Shown here: piece by piece, positions 17,885 to 26,350 of the stretch
How positions within the stretch are numbered: position 1 is the first letter of the stretch
Layout: every line of letters starts with the position of its first letter
Source: Rhizobium sp. ASV20
GTDB taxonomy: Bacteria; Pseudomonadota; Alphaproteobacteria; Rhizobiales; Rhizobiaceae
Direction: 5' to 3'
Assembly: GCF_016429015.1 (NCBI RefSeq)
Contig: NZ_JAELTU010000010.1
Location: forward strand, 1-64,000
Length of the DNA stretch: 64,000 bases
Made by a program: the position numbers and the translations under genes
Notes under the pieces: generated by a model
Databases searched by the model: none
Seen by the model: only the letters and a program-made list of their open reading frames with translations
What the model was told of the DNA's origin: nothing

Positions 17885-19399
17885 TTATCGTTGGCGAGCG
17901 GCGAGATCGGCGGCGCCGATGATGCCGGCTCGCGGGCCAAGGCTTGCCGCTACCAGATGCGGCGCGAGATGGTGAGGAAGCTCCGCCAACTGCGCGCGAA
18001 CGGCTTCGAGATAGCCAGGCGCCAAACCTATGCCGCCGCCGATGACCATGCGCTTTGGAGCAAACATCATCTGGATATCTCGGCAGAGAAGAGCGACGCG
18101 GGCAGCCGATTGCGCGATAATGTCCTTTGCCCAGACTTCACCTTGGCGCGCCTGTTCGAATATTTCGGGTGCCTCGACCGGATGTCCTGCAGATGCTGCT
18201 TGCGCCGCCATCCAACGGCCGGAAACGACATCCTCCAGCGGAGATTGCCCGCCAGTCGGCGCGCGAAGCAGGCCGAAATGGCCGGCCAGGCCAAGCAATG
18301 GTCGCCCATTGACCACGACACCGCCACCGATCCCGGTGGAAATGGTCAGGAACACCGTATCCTCGTTGTTGCCGGCGCCGAACCTGTATTCGCCCCAGGC
18401 GGCCGCCTGAGCGTCGTTAACGGCGAAGGCTGGCTTGCCGAACAGCTCGCTGGCGCGTGCGACTAGCGGATAGTCGTCAGGGATTGCAAGGGTGGCCGGG
18501 TTGAGCGCAGACCAGCTTCCTTCGCGAATGAGGCCGGTCGCCGCGATCCCAACCTGTTCGTACTGCCCGTTCCATGACGCTGCCTGTTCGGCGATCGCAG
18601 CCAACCAGGCATCAGGGCCAGCCTCTCTGCTGGTCATGATCGTTGCTTCGGCGAGGATCTGTGTGCCGCGCACCAGCGCTGCGAGCGTCTTGGTGCCACC
18701 GATATCGATCGCCAAGGTTGCTGCCTGCCGTTGTGAGAAGGCGGATGAGACTGCGTCGTGGAACCACGACGTGACATGTTCGGTTCTGGTGATCGCTGAT
18801 CCAACGACGACCGCGCAAGCGCCGGCACTGACTGCCCCTGCCGCCTGTTCGGGGGTGCGGATGCGGCCTTCGGCGATCACATAGGGCGTCAGTTGCCGCA
18901 TGGCAGCGATCAAGGCGATATCTGGATCCACGGGCTCCGGACCGCCGACATAGCCGGACATGGTCGTGCCGACAAAATCGACGCCAGCGGCAAGTGCGCG
19001 TCTTGCGTCGTCGAGACACGAGCAATCGGCCATTGAAAGCAGGCCGCGTGCCTTGATGGCTGCGAGAAGCGCCTCGATCGTCGCCGGTCGAGCGCGATCA
19101 GTCGCGTCGAAGGCGATGATATCGGCTCCGGCATCGGCCAATGCCTCGACATCGGCGACGAACGGGGTGATGCGCACCGGACTGTCGTCAAGATCGCGCT
19201 TGACGATGCCGATGATCGGCGCGTCAACGGCGGCCCTGACGGCTGCGACATAGGCCGAGGATTCGATCCTCAACGCTCGTGCGCCTGCCGCAAGCGCTGC
19301 GCGCGCAAAGCCGCTGACGAAAACGGCTTCATCCATCGCTCCGTCAGGCACTGGCTGACATGAGACGATGAGGCTGAGATTGAGATCTTCCTTGCGCAT
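17885..19399 (-). CDS. nanEK: Fused N-acetylmannosamine-6-phosphate 2-epimerase and ROK-family N-acetylmannosamine kinase
   Basis: 504 residues with two enzymes in one chain. Residues 1 to about 225 are a NanE-type TIM barrel (GIVKRDLDDSPVRITPF with the catalytic Lys, AFDATDRARP, VIAEGRIRTPEQA). From about residue 228 a ROK kinase follows (LAIDIGGTKTLAAL phosphate loop). Together they would phosphorylate ManNAc and convert ManNAc-6-P to GlcNAc-6-P. Odd point: the ROK zinc motif CxCGxxGCxE is absent; the equivalent segment after GLAGHFG reads TGGQSPLEDVVSG with no cysteine. The order is epimerase before kinase, the reverse of the reaction order. A GntR/UTRA gene lies upstream, with matching boxes at 19461 and 20268. 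Confidence 0.85.
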   Translation of the reverse strand: MRKEDLNLSLIVSCQPVPDGAMDEAVFVSGFARAALAAGARALRIESSAYVAAVRAAVDAPIIGIVKRDLDDSPVRITPFVADVEALADAGADIIAFDATDRARPATIEALLAAIKARGLLSMADCSCLDDARRALAAGVDFVGTTMSGYVGGPEPVDPDIALIAAMRQLTPYVIAEGRIRTPEQAAGAVSAGACAVVVGSAITRTEHVTSWFHDAVSSAFSQRQAATLAIDIGGTKTLAALVRGTQILAEATIMTSREAGPDAWLAAIAEQAASWNGQYEQVGIAATGLIREGSWSALNPATLAIPDDYPLVARASELFGKPAFAVNDAQAAAWGEYRFGAGNNEDTVFLTISTGIGGGVVVNGRPLLGLAGHFGLLRAPTGGQSPLEDVVSGRWMAAQAASAGHPVEAPEIFEQARQGEVWAKDIIAQSAARVALLCRDIQMMFAPKRMVIGGGIGLAPGYLEAVRAQLAELPHHLAPHLVAASLGPRAGIIGAADLAARQR

Positions 19400-19448
19400 T
19401 CGGCACCCCTGTTTGGAGTGTCACGATAGACGAAGACTACCGGAAAGC

Positions 19449-19471
19449 AACCGGTTTTAAACTGGTATTAT
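19449..19471. promoter_or_regulatory. Candidate GntR/UTRA operator upstream of nanEK
   Basis: Imperfect palindrome ACCGGTTT-T-AAACTGGT at 19450-19466, overlapping the 11-mer ACTGGTATTAT at 19461-19471. The same 11-mer occurs at 20268-20278, upstream of the regulator gene. It lies about 55 bases before nanEK and overlaps the stop codon of the GntR gene. Confidence 0.45.
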
Positions 19472-20232
19472 CTTTGAAGCTCGAAGACGAAATCGTAGAC
19501 CTCGCCTTTGTAGCGCGTTTCGCAATATTCGACGATCTCGCCGTCGGCCAGAAAGCAGCGTCGCTCCGTCGTCAGGATCGGAGCGCCTGGCTCGCAACGC
19601 AAGTGCTGCGCATCCTCGAGCGAAGCGGCGCGCGCGCGCATTCTCTGTACCGCTCGCCGAGGCAGAAAACCCCGCTGGGCAAGCGCCTCATACAAGGAAT
19701 CGCCGACGGAAGAAGGCGAGGGGAGAAAGCGTACAGGCACGGCTGCATGTTCGACCGCGATCGGGACGCCGTCCGCTGTCCTCACCCTGCGCATCCGCAG
19801 AACCTGTGCGTTTGCAGAGATGCCCAGCGCCATCATTTCGGTCGGCGACGGGCGGCTTAACTGCTTGGAAAGCCAAATGCAGCCGGGCTCCATTCCCCGT
19901 GCGCGCAAATCCTCGGAAAAGCTCGTCAGTGTCGACAGCGATTTCTCGACGCGATTGCCGATCTCACTGCGTGCGCCCTGTCGCCGGCTCAACATGCCTT
20001 CCTCCTCCAGCATCGCAAGGGCCTTGCGAACGGTCACTCGCGACAGCGACAGCGCCTCGGCTATCGACCTTTCTCCCGGTAGAGCGGAGCCGGATTTGAA
20101 GGCGTGGCTGCGGACGGCGCTTTCGATCGCCGTCTTCAGTCTTTTATAAAGGGGCATCTCCAGCGCGGCAGAGACGAATTCGTTCCTGATCAGCTCAATA
20201 ATATCGGTCGCCAAGACGCACCATCCTTCCAT
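19468..20232 (-). CDS. GntR family transcriptional regulator with UTRA domain (HutC type)
   Basis: About 254 residues: winged helix at residues 25-90 (PLYKRLKTAIESAV, RSIAEALSLSRVTVRKAL) and a UTRA effector domain to the end (MRRVRTADGVPIAVEHAAVP). Such proteins are sugar-phosphate-responsive repressors, here of the NanEK/transporter operon. Start uncertain: ATG at 20232, or a TTG at 20214 that has GAAGGA nine bases before it. It is probably autoregulated through the ACTGGTATTAT box at 20268. Confidence 0.85.
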   Translation of the reverse strand: MEGWCVLATDIIELIRNEFVSAALEMPLYKRLKTAIESAVRSHAFKSGSALPGERSIAEALSLSRVTVRKALAMLEEEGMLSRRQGARSEIGNRVEKSLSTLTSFSEDLRARGMEPGCIWLSKQLSRPSPTEMMALGISANAQVLRMRRVRTADGVPIAVEHAAVPVRFLPSPSSVGDSLYEALAQRGFLPRRAVQRMRARAASLEDAQHLRCEPGAPILTTERRCFLADGEIVEYCETRYKGEVYDFVFELQR

Positions 20233-20267
20233 GACGCGAGCATGGAGAAGATTTCATCCTGTTCGCT

Positions 20268-20278
20268 ACTGGTATTAT
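20268..20278. promoter_or_regulatory. Second copy of the candidate GntR/UTRA operator 11-mer
   Basis: ACTGGTATTAT, identical to 19461-19471, 36 bases upstream of the regulator start. It overlaps the end of the unknown gene stopping at 20275. Two exact copies flanking the regulator gene suggest autoregulation plus control of nanEK. Confidence 0.45.
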
Positions 20279-20748
20279 TTTGGCGAGCTTTTTTGGATCT
20301 GTCGAGAGCGGGGGGAATGAATGCCCCAAGAGGAAGGAGTCGGTTTTATGGCCAGGGGCTTATGATGCGACGGACCGACGTTCCGGCGTCTGGCCACGCT
20401 CGTATTGCTGGCGACGTGCAGCGGGCTTTTGGGTGCGACGGGGGGGATGCTGGTTGTCTTGGCCTTGGTTACTCCAAGCCAACGCAAAATTGCATCGAAG
20501 CCGGGTTGAGCGGCCCGCTTCACCTCCGGACTCATTTCGGCGTCCATGCCGCAGAGTGTTGCAATTTCTTGAAAATCGACGCGCCCTGCTCGCAGTGGGG
20601 GACGCGATTGGAAGACGATGAGCCCGATCATGAAGCCCTTGAGATTTTCAAAACTGCGCGGCTGCAGCAGCGGCGCGAGCCTCAGATCACAGAAGTCCGA
20701 GATCTTGCGTTGGAAAACATCGGAGGCAGAATTCTTCTTTACGGGCAT
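20275..20748 (-). CDS. Unknown protein, possible remnant of a recombinase-type N-terminal domain
   Basis: 157 residues, not recognised with confidence. Residues 1-95 form a plausible folded domain (DFCDLRLAPLLQPRSFENLKG, then DFQEIATLCGMD and AILRWLG), which resembles N-terminal parts of some rhizobial site-specific recombinases. The remaining 60 residues are Pro/Ser/Arg-rich and look disordered or out of the original frame. A good ribosome site (AAGGA eight bases before ATG 20748) supports translation. It may be a truncated gene whose 3' end was replaced. Confidence 0.45.
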   Translation of the reverse strand: MPVKKNSASDVFQRKISDFCDLRLAPLLQPRSFENLKGFMIGLIVFQSRPPLRAGRVDFQEIATLCGMDAEMSPEVKRAAQPGFDAILRWLGVTKAKTTSIPPVAPKSPLHVASNTSVARRRNVGPSHHKPLAIKPTPSSWGIHSPRSRQIQKSSPK

Positions 20749-21043
20749 TATTCATTCCTTGCATGCGACCTCATTCAAAGGCCGGGGTGTGGCCCGCTAA
20801 AGCACTGAGGTTAACGAAGCGCAAACAACCGACCGTTTGGCCGCTTTCAAATCTACGATGCGTCAATGTTTTGCAAGGGGAGAACGATCACGCTTGGGTT
20901 AGAATCCGGCAAATGCCCGCAGCCTTGGCATGATGCGTGGCAGCTTTGATATTTGCGGGGCAAAACCATGAAAAAACTGTAACTTGCCTCGCATGCCAAT
21001 GAGAGCGACATTTGCCTTGCGCCGGATTGATGAGGTGAAAGAC

Positions 21044-21202
21044 ATGTCAGTCTTGGAAATGTTAGTTAGACGCCGGATGCAGGAAGAATATGCCAAGGGC
21101 ACTTCGCCGGAGCGGATTACCCGGCTCCTGCAAGAGTTTCTCAACGGGACAGAAGCCTCCCAAGCAGATGCTGCCCCGCGCCAGACGTCCAATAGCCGAT
21201 AG
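21044..21202 (+). CDS. Small helical protein, unknown
   Basis: 52 residues beginning MSVLEMLVRRRMQEEYAKG and continuing ERITRLLQEFLNGTE: two amphipathic helices and a polar tail. The start at 21044 has GAGGTGA six bases before it, better than the upstream in-frame ATG at 20984. A strong rightward terminator follows 20 bases after the stop, which supports it as a real transcription unit. Family not recognised. The 295-base gap to its left holds nothing else I can support. Confidence 0.45.
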   Translation: MSVLEMLVRRRMQEEYAKGTSPERITRLLQEFLNGTEASQADAAPRQTSNSR

Positions 21203-21220
21203 AAATCAACAGATGGAATG

Positions 21221-21260
21221 ATGGCCGGCCTTCGAGGTTTTCTCGATAGCCGGCCGTTTT
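21221..21260 (+). terminator. Rho-independent terminator after the small helical protein
   Basis: Stem GGCCGGC..TCGAG with CTCGA..GCCGGCC around GTTTT, followed by GTTTTAAT. It points rightward and sits just past the stop at 21202. Confidence 0.8.
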
Positions 21261-21293
21261 AATGAATACGCCGAGAGACGGCAATTATGCCCG

Positions 21294-22484
21294 CTACTGT
21301 GCACCACCAGAGGCCGAGAGGTTTTTGATGGCGGTCAAGATTTTATATGCCGCCTTGACCCGTTCGGGGATCGGGTAGTTCTTGTTCGCCAGCAATACGA
21401 TGCCGACCTGTTGAGAGGGAATGAAGACGGCGTAGGTGCCGAAGCCGTTTGTCGACCCGGTCTTGTTGAGCAAGATGTCCTTTTTCGACTGTTGCGGCGT
21501 GTTGAGCGGCTCGGTCTTATGCGGTTCGAGCGCCATGTCGGATGAATTGCCGCCAAGCAGGCGGGCAAGGGTCGTCGGATAGGCGTAGCTTTCCCAGCCC
21601 AGAGCCTGGGTCATGTTTCCCACAGTATAATGACCGACATGGGTTTCAGCGATCGCGCGCTGCAAGGTTTCGTCCTTAAGCCTCGAGCCGTCCATGTTGA
21701 TTTCAAGGACACTGAGCATATCGGAGGCCGTCGTCTTGATGCCGTAGGCCTGGGCATCAAGAACGCCTGGGCCAACCCGCATCGGCTTGCCCTGCTTTGA
21801 ATAGCCATAGGCATAGTTGCGCATCTCGACGGCCGGGACGTGAACATAGGTGTGCTTGAGCCCGAGGCCGGCAAGGATCCTGTCCTGCATCAGCGCGTCG
21901 AAAGGTTGGCCCATGGCTCGTGCGGCCAGATAGCCAAATAGGCCGATGCTGGGGTTGGAGTACTGCCGGAAGCTGCCGGGTGCATAGGAGGGATGCCAGT
22001 TGCGATAATAGGCAACCATCTTTTCTTGATCGGTCACCTCTTTCGGAAACTGCAGGGGCAGGCCACCGGCGCTGTAAGTGCCGAGCTCAAGCAGGCTGAT
22101 CTTGTCGAAGCTGCTTCCGGCAAGTTCTGGCATGTATTTCGTTGCCATGTCTGAGAAGGACAGCTTTCCGCTCACCTGCGCGTAGGAGGCGAGCACTGCG
22201 GTAAAGGTCTTGCTGACGGACCCGATCTCGAAGATCGTGTCATTGGTAACTCTTTGACCGGCTTCCTTCGAGGCGACGCCGTAGTTGAACACGTAGCGCT
22301 CGCCCTTGATGCTGATCGCAAGAGCCAGACCGGGAATGTCATTTTCTTTCATGAGCGGCCGGATGGTTGCATCAACCACCTGCCGGAGGCGATCTTCATC
22401 GTTGGTGCCTGCGGCATGTGCCCCAACGCCGTAGGCAAGGCAGCAGGCGGCAATGCCGAGCGTTCGAAATGGAATGAAATGCAT
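21294..22484 (-). CDS. ampC: Class C beta-lactamase (AmpC type)
   Basis: 396 residues with a signal peptide (residues 1-24, ending GAHA). All class C motifs are present: S89-V-S-K92, Y175-S-N177 and K341-T-G343. It hydrolyses cephalosporins and penicillins in the periplasm. I start at ATG 22484, which begins a proper signal sequence; the upstream in-frame start at 22565 would add 27 unrelated residues. It lies 108 bases after the class A gene on the same strand, so both probably come from one AmpR-controlled transcript. A related class C-fold esterase cannot be fully excluded but the full motif set argues for a lactamase. Confidence 0.85.
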   Translation of the reverse strand: MHFIPFRTLGIAACCLAYGVGAHAAGTNDEDRLRQVVDATIRPLMKENDIPGLALAISIKGERYVFNYGVASKEAGQRVTNDTIFEIGSVSKTFTAVLASYAQVSGKLSFSDMATKYMPELAGSSFDKISLLELGTYSAGGLPLQFPKEVTDQEKMVAYYRNWHPSYAPGSFRQYSNPSIGLFGYLAARAMGQPFDALMQDRILAGLGLKHTYVHVPAVEMRNYAYGYSKQGKPMRVGPGVLDAQAYGIKTTASDMLSVLEINMDGSRLKDETLQRAIAETHVGHYTVGNMTQALGWESYAYPTTLARLLGGNSSDMALEPHKTEPLNTPQQSKKDILLNKTGSTNGFGTYAVFIPSQQVGIVLLANKNYPIPERVKAAYKILTAIKNLSASGGAQ

Positions 22485-22592
22485 GTACAAGATGATGTCC
22501 TTATTGTCGTGGCAGCCGGCGCAGAAGGGCACGGCGGCGAGATGCTTCGGACGGCAGATTCCCATAGAGATTGCCGCCGCCGATCGCTGGTT

Positions 22593-23486
22593 TCAGATCG
22601 TTGCTGCGATGCGGCCGATCTCGGCGAGGACGGCATTGCGTTCGTCCGACGCAATTCCGGGTATCTCGCAATAGGCCGTGACGATAATAGGCGCGCGGTT
22701 CGACGGCCATAGCACTGCGATATCGTTGGCATTGCCGAATTTATCGTCGTTCGTTCCCGTCTTGTCGCCGGCCAGCCAATCCTTGGGGAGGCCGGCTCGC
22801 AGACGGGCATCTCCTGTCTTCGTCATGATCAGCCATGCAGCGAGCTGTGATCGCGAAGCCGGTGTCAGCACCTCGGTAAACAGAAGTCGGCGCAGGTTTT
22901 CCAACATGGCCGTTGCCGTTGTTGTGTCTCGCTGGTCGTCGGGCGCGTCATGGACGTTCAATTCCGGCTCTATGCGGTCGAGGCGCGTGATGTCGTCGCC
23001 GAGGCCGCGGCAGAGCGCAGTGACAGCCTTTGGGCCGCCGGAGCTGGCAAGCAGAAGGTTTGCCGCCGCATTGTCGCTGAGGGTGACGGCTGCTGCGCAG
23101 AGTTCCGCGACGGTCATGCCGGTATCACCGACATTTGCTTCGGTTGCCGGCGAATTCCCGAGGAGGTCGCTTTTCGTGTAGCGAATGCGCCGATCGAGCT
23201 TTTCTTCACCCTTGTCGACACGCGTCAGCACCAGAGCTGCCAGTAGCGCCTTGAAGGTGCTGCACATCAGGATGCGCTCGCCGGCGCGATGTTCGATGCG
23301 CTTGTCGCTTGCCATGTCGAGAATGCTGACGCAGATGCGTCCTGGGTGCTTGCTTTCAAGCGCTGCAAGCCGCGCTTCGCCTGAAACACTATCCGCAGCG
23401 CGTCCAATCCCGCTTATCCCGGCCAGAACAGGGAGCGCAAGCAAGCTGCCGGCAAGGCTCTGCCGGCGTGACAATAAGATCGTCAT
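22593..23486 (-). CDS. Class A beta-lactamase
   Basis: 297 residues with a twin-arginine-like leader (SRRQSLAGSLLALPVL). Class A motifs are complete: S76-T-F-K79, S137-D-N139, the omega-loop R171-x-E173-P-E-L-N177 and K242-T-G244. The residue before the active Ser is Cys75 (position 69 in class A numbering), as in L2/PenA-type enzymes. The matching Cys238 of carbapenemases is not present (the segment reads KTGTNDDKFG). It is the first gene after the AmpR-type regulator, divergent from it. ATG 23486 is chosen; the longer frame from 23531 adds no leader features. Confidence 0.9.
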   Translation of the reverse strand: MTILLSRRQSLAGSLLALPVLAGISGIGRAADSVSGEARLAALESKHPGRICVSILDMASDKRIEHRAGERILMCSTFKALLAALVLTRVDKGEEKLDRRIRYTKSDLLGNSPATEANVGDTGMTVAELCAAAVTLSDNAAANLLLASSGGPKAVTALCRGLGDDITRLDRIEPELNVHDAPDDQRDTTTATAMLENLRRLLFTEVLTPASRSQLAAWLIMTKTGDARLRAGLPKDWLAGDKTGTNDDKFGNANDIAVLWPSNRAPIIVTAYCEIPGIASDERNAVLAEIGRIAATI

Positions 23487-23616
23487 CGTGGTTCCAATTC
23501 GATTTTGTTGAGCAGAAGGCTTGCACGTCAAGTCTCGTGGACGTCGTGGAGACCCCGCAAATCACCTTGCGAGGCGGACTATGCCGCTGCTTTGTGCCCT
23601 AGACAAACGATCAATT

Positions 23617-23650
23617 TTGGGCTTAGGCATGAGAAAAACTTGGGCTTAGG
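23617..23650. promoter_or_regulatory. Direct repeats in the ampR/beta-lactamase divergent promoter
   Basis: TTGGGCTTAGG occurs twice, at 23617-23627 and 23640-23650, 23 bases apart, just before the AmpR-type gene start at 23656. LysR-type regulators bind paired sites in exactly this position, repressing their own gene and activating the divergent one. The assignment to AmpR is inference. Confidence 0.45.
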
Positions 23651-23655
23651 ACACA

Positions 23656-24534
23656 ATGGACATCTCACAGCTTCCGCTGAATGCGCTGCGCGTTTTCGAG
23701 GCGTCGGCGCGACATTGCAGTTTCACGCGGGCAGGTCTGGAGCTTCGGGTCACGCAGACGGCGGTCAGCCATCAGGTCAAGGCGCTGGAGGATGTGCTGG
23801 GCGTGACGCTCTTCAAGCGCCTGCCGCGCGGCCTGGCGCTCACCGACGAGGGGCATGCGTTGCTGCCGGTTCTGACCGACGCCTTTCGTCGCATGAGCGC
23901 CACACTTAGCCAGTTGGAGGAGGGAAATTTTGCCGAGATTCTGACGGTCGGCGTCGTCGGCACGTTTGCGATTGGCTGGCTCTTGCCGCGGCTTGGCAGC
24001 TTCAAGGTACAGCATCCGCACATCGACCTGCGTCTGAAGACCAATAATAACCGGGCAGACATGGTGCTGGACGGGCTGGATTTCTTCATGCGATTTGGCG
24101 ATGGCGCATGGCACGGCACCGAAGCGATCCACCTGATGGATGCGCCGCTGTCGCCGGTCTGTACGCCTGCCATGGGCGAACGATTGCGTACCCCCGCTGA
24201 TCTGGCCGAACTCGAATTGCTGCGATCCTACCGGATCGACGAATGGTCGCTGTGGTTCCGGGCGGCAGGATTGCCGCCTCCTCATCTTCGAGGCTGGATG
24301 TTCGATTCGTCACTGACGCTGGTGGAGGCCGTTGCACGCGGCGTCGGCGTTGCCCTCGTTCCCGTTGCCATGTTTTCCCATGACGTCGAGGCCGGGCGCA
24401 TCATGCAGCCGTTCCGGATCACCGCCATGACCGGAAGCTACTGGTTGACGCGATTGAAGTCGCGAGCGGAAACGGCATCGATGAAAGCGTTCCGACAGTG
24501 GGTTATTGCGGAAATCGAGGAGATGCCGGCGTAA
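23656..24534 (+). CDS. ampR: LysR-type regulator of beta-lactamase genes, AmpR type
   Basis: 292 residues. N-terminal helix-turn-helix (SFTRAGLELRVTQTAVSHQVKALE) and an effector domain with features particular to AmpR: the opening LPLNALRVFEASARH, GVVGTFAIGWLLPRL, GDGAWHGTEAIHL and SYWLTRLKSR. AmpR senses cell-wall muropeptides and switches on the divergent lactamase gene during beta-lactam exposure. Here the divergent genes are a class A and then a class C lactamase. The start is ATG 23656, six bases past the second direct repeat. Confidence 0.9.
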   Translation: MDISQLPLNALRVFEASARHCSFTRAGLELRVTQTAVSHQVKALEDVLGVTLFKRLPRGLALTDEGHALLPVLTDAFRRMSATLSQLEEGNFAEILTVGVVGTFAIGWLLPRLGSFKVQHPHIDLRLKTNNNRADMVLDGLDFFMRFGDGAWHGTEAIHLMDAPLSPVCTPAMGERLRTPADLAELELLRSYRIDEWSLWFRAAGLPPPHLRGWMFDSSLTLVEAVARGVGVALVPVAMFSHDVEAGRIMQPFRITAMTGSYWLTRLKSRAETASMKAFRQWVIAEIEEMPA

Positions 24535-24540
24535 AGTGAA

Positions 24541-24586
24541 CAGCATCCTGCGACCCCGGACTTCTGTCCGAGGTCGCAGGATGCTG
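24541..24586. terminator. Long perfect hairpin between ampR and the globin chemoreceptor gene
   Basis: Outer arms CAGCATCCTGCGACC (24541-24555) and GGTCGCAGGATGCTG (24572-24586) pair perfectly, with an inner CGGAC-TTCT-GTCCG stem. T content after it is low (GAGTTCTT), so it is a weak or bidirectional terminator between two converging genes. Confidence 0.6.
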
Positions 24587-24638
24587 AGTTCTTCAATGCG
24601 GCTTGCTCTCACATGGCTGGCGACGGCCAGCGGCGGCT

Positions 24639-26141
24639 TCAGCTGGCGAGTTTCAACCTGACGGCGCCGGTCCTCGAGCCTGAGCGCACCGTCTTGAAGC
24701 GGCCGACGAGGCCGGCAAGCTCGTTGCTGATGTCGGCGAGGTGGCGGGTCGAGGCATTTGTCTCTTCCATCAGCGCCACGTTCTGCTGCGTCATATGATC
24801 CATGTTACGGACAGCGGAGTTGATCTCGCTGATGCCGACGGCCTGCTCCTGTGTGGAGCGCGCGATGGCGCCGACATTGCGGTCGATGGAAGCCACCTGG
24901 TTGCCGATGAGTTCCAGCGCTTCGCCGGTACGGTTCACAAGCTCGACCCCGCGACGCACATCGTTCGACGAGCGGTCGATCAAATCCTTGATCTGCTTTG
25001 CGGCAGTGGCAGAGCGTTGCGCCAGTTCGCGCACTTCCTGGGCGACGACCGCAAAGCCTTTGCCCTGTTCACCGGCTCTTGCAGCTTCGACGCCGGCATT
25101 CAGCGCCAGAAGATTGGTCTGGAAAGCGATATCATCGATGACGGAAATGATGTCGGTCATCTTGCGCGAAGAGGTTTCGATATCGTCCATGGCCGAAACG
25201 GCCTCCTGAACGACCTGTCGCGACCGTTCGGCTTCGGAAGCCGATTCCTTGACGATCGCCTGTACTTCGCGCGTCCGCTCTGCGGTCTGCTCGGAGATGG
25301 TGGTGATCTGCTCGATCGCGGCGGCGCTTTCCTCAAGTGCGGAAGCCTGCTGTTCCGTGCGCCGCGCCATATTGTCGGCGGCGGAGGAGATCGAGCCGGC
25401 CTCGTCGCGAACGCGCGTCACCGAGTCCTCGATGTGCCGCATCGCCGTTCCGAGCGACGTCAGCGATTCGTTGTAGTTGCTCTTCAGGAGCTCGAATTCG
25501 GCCGATAGGGCCTCGGTAATGTCAGCCGTGAGATCGCCGTTTGCCAGACCGTTCAGCGCGACGCCGAGCGCATTTAGCGCGCGTTGCTGCTCCTGCTGTG
25601 CTGCCGCCCGCTCGGTTTCGGCGCGGTCGCGTTCGTCGGCCAGCACCTGGAGATAGACGGATATGCCGAAGTCCATGTCAACGAGGGCTGCCTTGATGAC
25701 AGCCGAGAGCCGTCGTGACAGAGCCTGCTCGTGCTTGCGCTGCAGAATACCCTTCAGCTGCTGGGCGACGACTGCCCGCACTATGCCCTCGAGAATGACG
25801 GCGTAGCCGCCGATATACCAACGTGGTTCCAGCCCCAGGCGGGCATGGGTCCGGCCGACTGCTGACACGGCGTCTACATAGTCGGGGCTATATTTGCCCG
25901 ATGCAATCGTCTTCCAATGCTCTTGCTGCTTGGATTTGGCGTGCGTCACATGCTGAGGAGACGAAAAGAACTTAGACATCTCGGGATGCTTGATAATCTT
26001 CTCGTAGAAGACATCAAGAGAGCCCTTGACGGCAAGTTCGATAATCGGCTGCAGCTCCGACAGAGCCTGGCGAGCATCCTGTCCCAGTCCTACGAAGTCG
26101 AGACGATTGTCCAACTCGTTCATTTTCGATGCACGCACCAT
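24639..26141 (-). CDS. Globin-coupled methyl-accepting chemotaxis protein (HemAT-like)
   Basis: 500 residues, no membrane helix, so a cytoplasmic receptor. Residues 10-170 form a protoglobin sensor domain; H99 in [18 protein letters not shown] is the expected haem-binding proximal His. After a short linker the MCP signalling domain runs to the end, with the tip sequence [36 protein letters not shown]. It would sense oxygen or another gas and signal to CheA. ATG 26141 has GGAG six bases before it; a second ATG is at 26123. The C-terminus has no CheR-tethering pentapeptide. Confidence 0.9.
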   Translation of the reverse strand: MVRASKMNELDNRLDFVGLGQDARQALSELQPIIELAVKGSLDVFYEKIIKHPEMSKFFSSPQHVTHAKSKQQEHWKTIASGKYSPDYVDAVSAVGRTHARLGLEPRWYIGGYAVILEGIVRAVVAQQLKGILQRKHEQALSRRLSAVIKAALVDMDFGISVYLQVLADERDRAETERAAAQQEQQRALNALGVALNGLANGDLTADITEALSAEFELLKSNYNESLTSLGTAMRHIEDSVTRVRDEAGSISSAADNMARRTEQQASALEESAAAIEQITTISEQTAERTREVQAIVKESASEAERSRQVVQEAVSAMDDIETSSRKMTDIISVIDDIAFQTNLLALNAGVEAARAGEQGKGFAVVAQEVRELAQRSATAAKQIKDLIDRSSNDVRRGVELVNRTGEALELIGNQVASIDRNVGAIARSTQEQAVGISEINSAVRNMDHMTQQNVALMEETNASTRHLADISNELAGLVGRFKTVRSGSRTGAVRLKLAS

Positions 26142-26350
26142 GATCTGCTCCAGTAAAGAAATTACAAGCAGTTAGGCCACAGTCATGGTTAAGAATTCAT
26201 TAGATTGATCGGTTATTTTGGCTTCTTGGGCCTGCGCATTTCAGCGCACCCTCCGGCGTATCGTCGGGGTCGCGCCCGATTGCGCGGCTTGGTTCGATCT
26301 GCTAATGCGAGCCTCAGCATTTTCAATTGTTTCGCCTCGGAGCGTTTGGC

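Noticed and set aside
16491..17975. Rightward open frame (494 codons) antisense to the sugar-binding protein gene
   Set aside because: The leftward frame has a signal peptide and family pattern and fits the operon; the antisense product is low-complexity and unrelated to anything known.
20104..20808. Rightward 234-codon frame overlapping the unknown leftward gene
   Set aside because: It starts inside the GntR gene, lacks a ribosome site and is rich in Arg/Cys/His. The leftward frame has a good ribosome site.
22593..23486. Class A carbapenemase of the KPC/SME type
   Set aside because: Cys at position 69 is present but the partner Cys at 238 is missing, so the disulfide typical of those carbapenemases cannot form.
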